A program made the translations under genes and the position numbers. The notes under the pieces are model-generated. The model was not told the origin of the DNA. It saw only the letters and a program-made list of their open reading frames with translations, and made no database searches. Shown in pieces: positions 40,336 through 42,485 of a DNA stretch of 42,485 nucleotides (within the stretch, counting starts at the first letter, position 1; each line of letters opens with the position of its first letter). The DNA is from a bacterium (GTDB taxonomy: Bacteria; Bacillota; Clostridia; Oscillospirales; Ruminococcaceae): contig SFVK01000011.1 in NCBI GenBank assembly GCA_004561545.1, forward strand, positions 1 through 42,485, in the 5' to 3' direction.

Positions 40336-40358
40336 AATTGCGAAGGAGAATTTCGACA

Positions 40359-40847
40359 ATGGCCAAAGAAGTGGTTGTTACCCATGAGGGTTATAAAAAA
40401 CTGGAGGATGAACTGAACACCCTGCGCACCGTCACCCGCAAGGAAGTGGCGGAAAAGCTCAAGGTGGCCCGCGGCTACGGCGACCTTTCGGAGAACGCCG
40501 AGTATGACGCCGCCAAGGAGGAGCAGGCGGTTGTGGAAGCCCGCATCGCCGACCTGGAAGCCACCCTCAAGGTGGCCCGCGTCATCGACGACAGCGACCT
40601 TTCCACCGACACCATCTCCATCGGTATGCATGTGCGCATCCTGGCCGAGGGCGATGACGAGGAGGACGCCGAGGAATACGACATCACCGGCTCCACCGAG
40701 GCGGACATTGATGCCGGCCGCATCAGCGACGAAAGCCCTGTGGGCGCGGCGCTTGTGGGCCATAAGGCGGGCGAGAGCGTGGACGTCACCCTGCCCAACG
40801 GCAGCATTCTGGAGTACAAGATCCTGGCTGTGAGCCGCACCCGGTGA
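40359..40847 (+). CDS. greA: Transcription elongation factor GreA
   Basis: 162 residues. GreA enters the secondary channel of RNA polymerase and stimulates cleavage of backtracked RNA. The N-terminal coiled coil has the conserved tip ARGYGDLSENAEYDAAKEEQ with acidic residues; the C-terminal FKBP-like domain ends SPVGAALVGHKAGE and NGSILEYKIL. The start at MAKEV follows AAGGAG. lysS follows 45 bases downstream, a common pairing in Firmicutes. Confidence 0.95.
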   Translation: MAKEVVVTHEGYKKLEDELNTLRTVTRKEVAEKLKVARGYGDLSENAEYDAAKEEQAVVEARIADLEATLKVARVIDDSDLSTDTISIGMHVRILAEGDDEEDAEEYDITGSTEADIDAGRISDESPVGAALVGHKAGESVDVTLPNGSILEYKILAVSRTR

Positions 40848-40892
40848 GAGGGAAACAAAGAAACAGAAAACGACAGGAAAGGAACCTGCGCC

Positions 40893-42404
40893 ATGGAACA
40901 GAACAAGCAATCCAACCCCCAGAACGCCGCGTCCGAAGCGGCGGTGCGGCGTCAGAAGCTGGCGGACCTGCGGGCCGCCGGCCATGACCCGTTTGAGATC
41001 ACCAAATACAAGCAGGACGCCTTTTCTGCCGATCTGCAGGCGGAATACAGGGATCTGCCTGCGGAAGAGGACACCGGCCGCATGGTGAGCCTGGCCGGCC
41101 GCATGATGTCCAAGCGCGTGATGGGCAAGGCCAGCTTTGCCCACCTGCGGGACGCCAAAGGCGATATCCAGATCTTTGTCAAGCGCGACCTGCTGGGGGA
41201 CGAGGCCTACGCCGCCTTCAAGAAGCTGGATGTGGGGGATCTGATTGGCTGCACCGGCGAGGTGTTCCGCACCAAAATGGGGGAGCTGAGCGTCCGGGTT
41301 CATGAGCTGACGCTTCTTTCCAAGAGCCTGCTGCCCCTGCCCGAAAAGTTCCACGGCCTGACGGACCGGGAAGCCCGCTACCGCCAGCGCTATGTGGATC
41401 TCATCGTCAACCCGGATGTGAAGGATACCTTTGTCAAGCGCAGCATGATTCTGCGGGAACTGCGCGCGTTTTTGGACAGCAAGGGATTTCTGGAGGTGGA
41501 TACCCCCATCCTGACCCCCTTTGAGATCGGCGCCTCCGCCCGGCCCTTTGTGACCCACCACAATACGCTGGATATGGATATGGTTCTGCGCATCGAGACC
41601 GAGCTTTACCTCAAGCGTCTGGTGGTGGGCGGCATGGACCGGGTCTATGAGGTGGGCCGCATCTTCCGCAACGAGGGCATGGACCCCAAGCATAACCCCG
41701 AGTTCACCACCATCGAGCTGTATCAGGCGTATACCGACTATCACGGCATGATGGACCTGGTGGAGGAGATGATGAAGACGGTGGCCCGGAAGGTCTGCGG
41801 CAGTCTGGTCATCCCCTATCAGGGCAACAGCATTGACCTCTCCCACTGGGAGCGCCTGACCATGGTGGAAGCCGTCAAAAAGTATTCCGGCGTGGATTTT
41901 GACGCCGTTTCCTCCGATGAGCAAGCCATTGAGCTGGCAAAGCAGTACCATGTGGAGCTGCCCGAGATCCCCAGCAAGGGCGCCATTCTGGCCGAGTTCT
42001 TTGACGCCTTTGTGGAGGAAAAGCTCATCCAGCCCACCTTCATCTATGATTACCCCGTGGAGAACAGCCCGCTTGCCAAGCGCAAGCCGGGAAATCCGGC
42101 TTTCACCGAGCGGTTTGAGTATTTCATCAATGCCACCGAGTTCGGCAACGCCTTCAGCGAGCTGAACGATCCCATCGACCAGAAGGGCCGCTTTGAGCGC
42201 CAGGTGGCGGAGCGCAAGGCCATTGATCCTGAAAGCAAGGCACAGGTGGATTACGATTATGTGACCGCCCTGGAATACGGCCTGCCCCCCACGGGCGGCC
42301 TGGGCTTTGGCGTCGACCGCCTTGTGATGCTCCTCACCGACTCCGCCTCCATCCGCGATGTGCTGCTTTTCCCCACAATGAAGTCATTACCGAACGACAA
42401 GTAA
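40893..42404 (+). CDS. lysS: Lysyl-tRNA synthetase (class II)
   Basis: 503 residues, typical. It charges tRNA-Lys with lysine using ATP. The N-terminal OB-fold domain (SLAGRMMSKRVMGKASFAHL, then GDIQIFVKRD) is followed by the class II core: motif 1 around FLEVDTPILTP, motif 2 around VYEVGRIFRNEGMDPKHNPE and motif 3 GLGFGVDRLVMLLTDSASIR. AGGAAAGGAA precedes the ATG. Probably cotranscribed with greA; no terminator lies between them. Confidence 0.97.
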   Translation: MEQNKQSNPQNAASEAAVRRQKLADLRAAGHDPFEITKYKQDAFSADLQAEYRDLPAEEDTGRMVSLAGRMMSKRVMGKASFAHLRDAKGDIQIFVKRDLLGDEAYAAFKKLDVGDLIGCTGEVFRTKMGELSVRVHELTLLSKSLLPLPEKFHGLTDREARYRQRYVDLIVNPDVKDTFVKRSMILRELRAFLDSKGFLEVDTPILTPFEIGASARPFVTHHNTLDMDMVLRIETELYLKRLVVGGMDRVYEVGRIFRNEGMDPKHNPEFTTIELYQAYTDYHGMMDLVEEMMKTVARKVCGSLVIPYQGNSIDLSHWERLTMVEAVKKYSGVDFDAVSSDEQAIELAKQYHVELPEIPSKGAILAEFFDAFVEEKLIQPTFIYDYPVENSPLAKRKPGNPAFTERFEYFINATEFGNAFSELNDPIDQKGRFERQVAERKAIDPESKAQVDYDYVTALEYGLPPTGGLGFGVDRLVMLLTDSASIRDVLLFPTMKSLPNDK

Positions 42405-42405
42405 G

Positions 42406-42430
42406 AAAACCCCAGTATTTATGCGGGTTT
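42406..42430 (+). terminator. Weak terminator-like inverted repeat after lysS
   Basis: Arms aaaccc (42407-42412) and gggttt (42425-42430) with a 12-base loop. The stem is short and has no real T-tract. Confidence 0.3.
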
Positions 42431-42461
42431 CGGGACTTTCCAAACCGAATAAATTTACCTC

Positions 42462-42482
42462 TTTACACCAAATTTACACCAA
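42462..42482. repeat. Short tandem repeat tttacaccaa x2 at the window end
   Basis: tttacaccaa occurs at 42462-42471 and 42473-42482 with an 11-base period, in an A+T-rich stretch right after lysS. Such repeats can be integrase arm sites or attachment-site flanks; the window ends before this can be judged. Confidence 0.35.
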
Positions 42483-42485
42483 TCG

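Larger units (their letters stand above)
40049..40358. other. Divergent intergenic region between the sortase module and greA
   Basis: About 310 bases with the two divergent sigma-A promoters (40156-40184 minus, 40266-40294 plus) and the greA leader hairpin. No coding frame is supported. Confidence 0.7.

Noticed and set aside
40848..40892. Lysine riboswitch or T-box for lysS
   Set aside because: Only 45 bases separate greA and lysS.

Overview
The window reads as chromosomal DNA from a G+C-rich, spore-forming member of the class Clostridia, most likely Oscillospirales/Ruminococcaceae (the broad Gemmiger, Subdoligranulum, Fournierella, Faecalibacterium neighbourhood). This placement is inferred from gene content (Rnf complex, spoVA genes, SpoIIP, dipicolinate synthase, FtsZ with a DivIVA-like partner, SrtB-type sortase) and composition; no rRNA is present to confirm it. 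No tRNA, rRNA or CRISPR array was seen.

Layout. 1-1039: the 5' part of an IS1182/DUF772-type transposase carrying an internal deletion that removes its catalytic core, followed by a block of inverted repeats. 1040-4405 (-): a VWA plus multi-Cna_B surface adhesin of visibly lower G+C. 4935-5616 (-): an FMN-binding-like lipoprotein and an unlisted 45-residue membrane peptide. 5892-10952 (+): the six-gene rnfCDGEAB operon. 11109-17456: housekeeping and metabolic genes (nucleotidyltransferase, patatin, a divergent Enzyme I, prmA-rsmE, GNAT). 17508-19435: spoVAC, then spoVAD-spoVAE, which probably form a separate forespore unit. 19510-19779 (-): rpsT. 19944-23979: spoIIP, asnS, mutY and a small acidic membrane protein. 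24186-27331: two tandem SpoIIQ-like LytM proteins whose zinc ligands are lost. 27445-28823: dpaA-dpaB with a sigma-K-like promoter. 28917-32799: a MurA-family enzyme, ftsZ and a DivIVA-like protein. 32899-38694: two large GT-C-like membrane proteins that flank an A+T-richer alpha/beta hydrolase and a ydbC-HD pair. 38691-40048 (-): a class B sortase preceded by its probable dedicated substrate and an intergenic terminator. 40359-42404 (+): greA with an attenuator-like leader, then lysS. The last 80 bases hold a short tandem repeat that could mark an integration boundary.

How the genes fit together. The Rnf complex couples ferredoxin oxidation to NAD reduction and ion export. The flavin-lipoprotein-like gene lies beside it but on the other strand. 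The sporulation genes cover engulfment (SpoIIP, possibly the LytM pair), dipicolinate synthesis in the mother cell (DpaAB) and dipicolinate import into the forespore (SpoVAC/D/E), so the lineage keeps most of a DPA pathway. FtsZ and the DivIVA-like protein form a division pair. The most interesting candidates for undescribed biology are the tandem pseudo-LytM proteins, the small substrate/terminator/sortase/GT-C module, the hairpin in the greA leader, and the repeat block beside the broken transposase.
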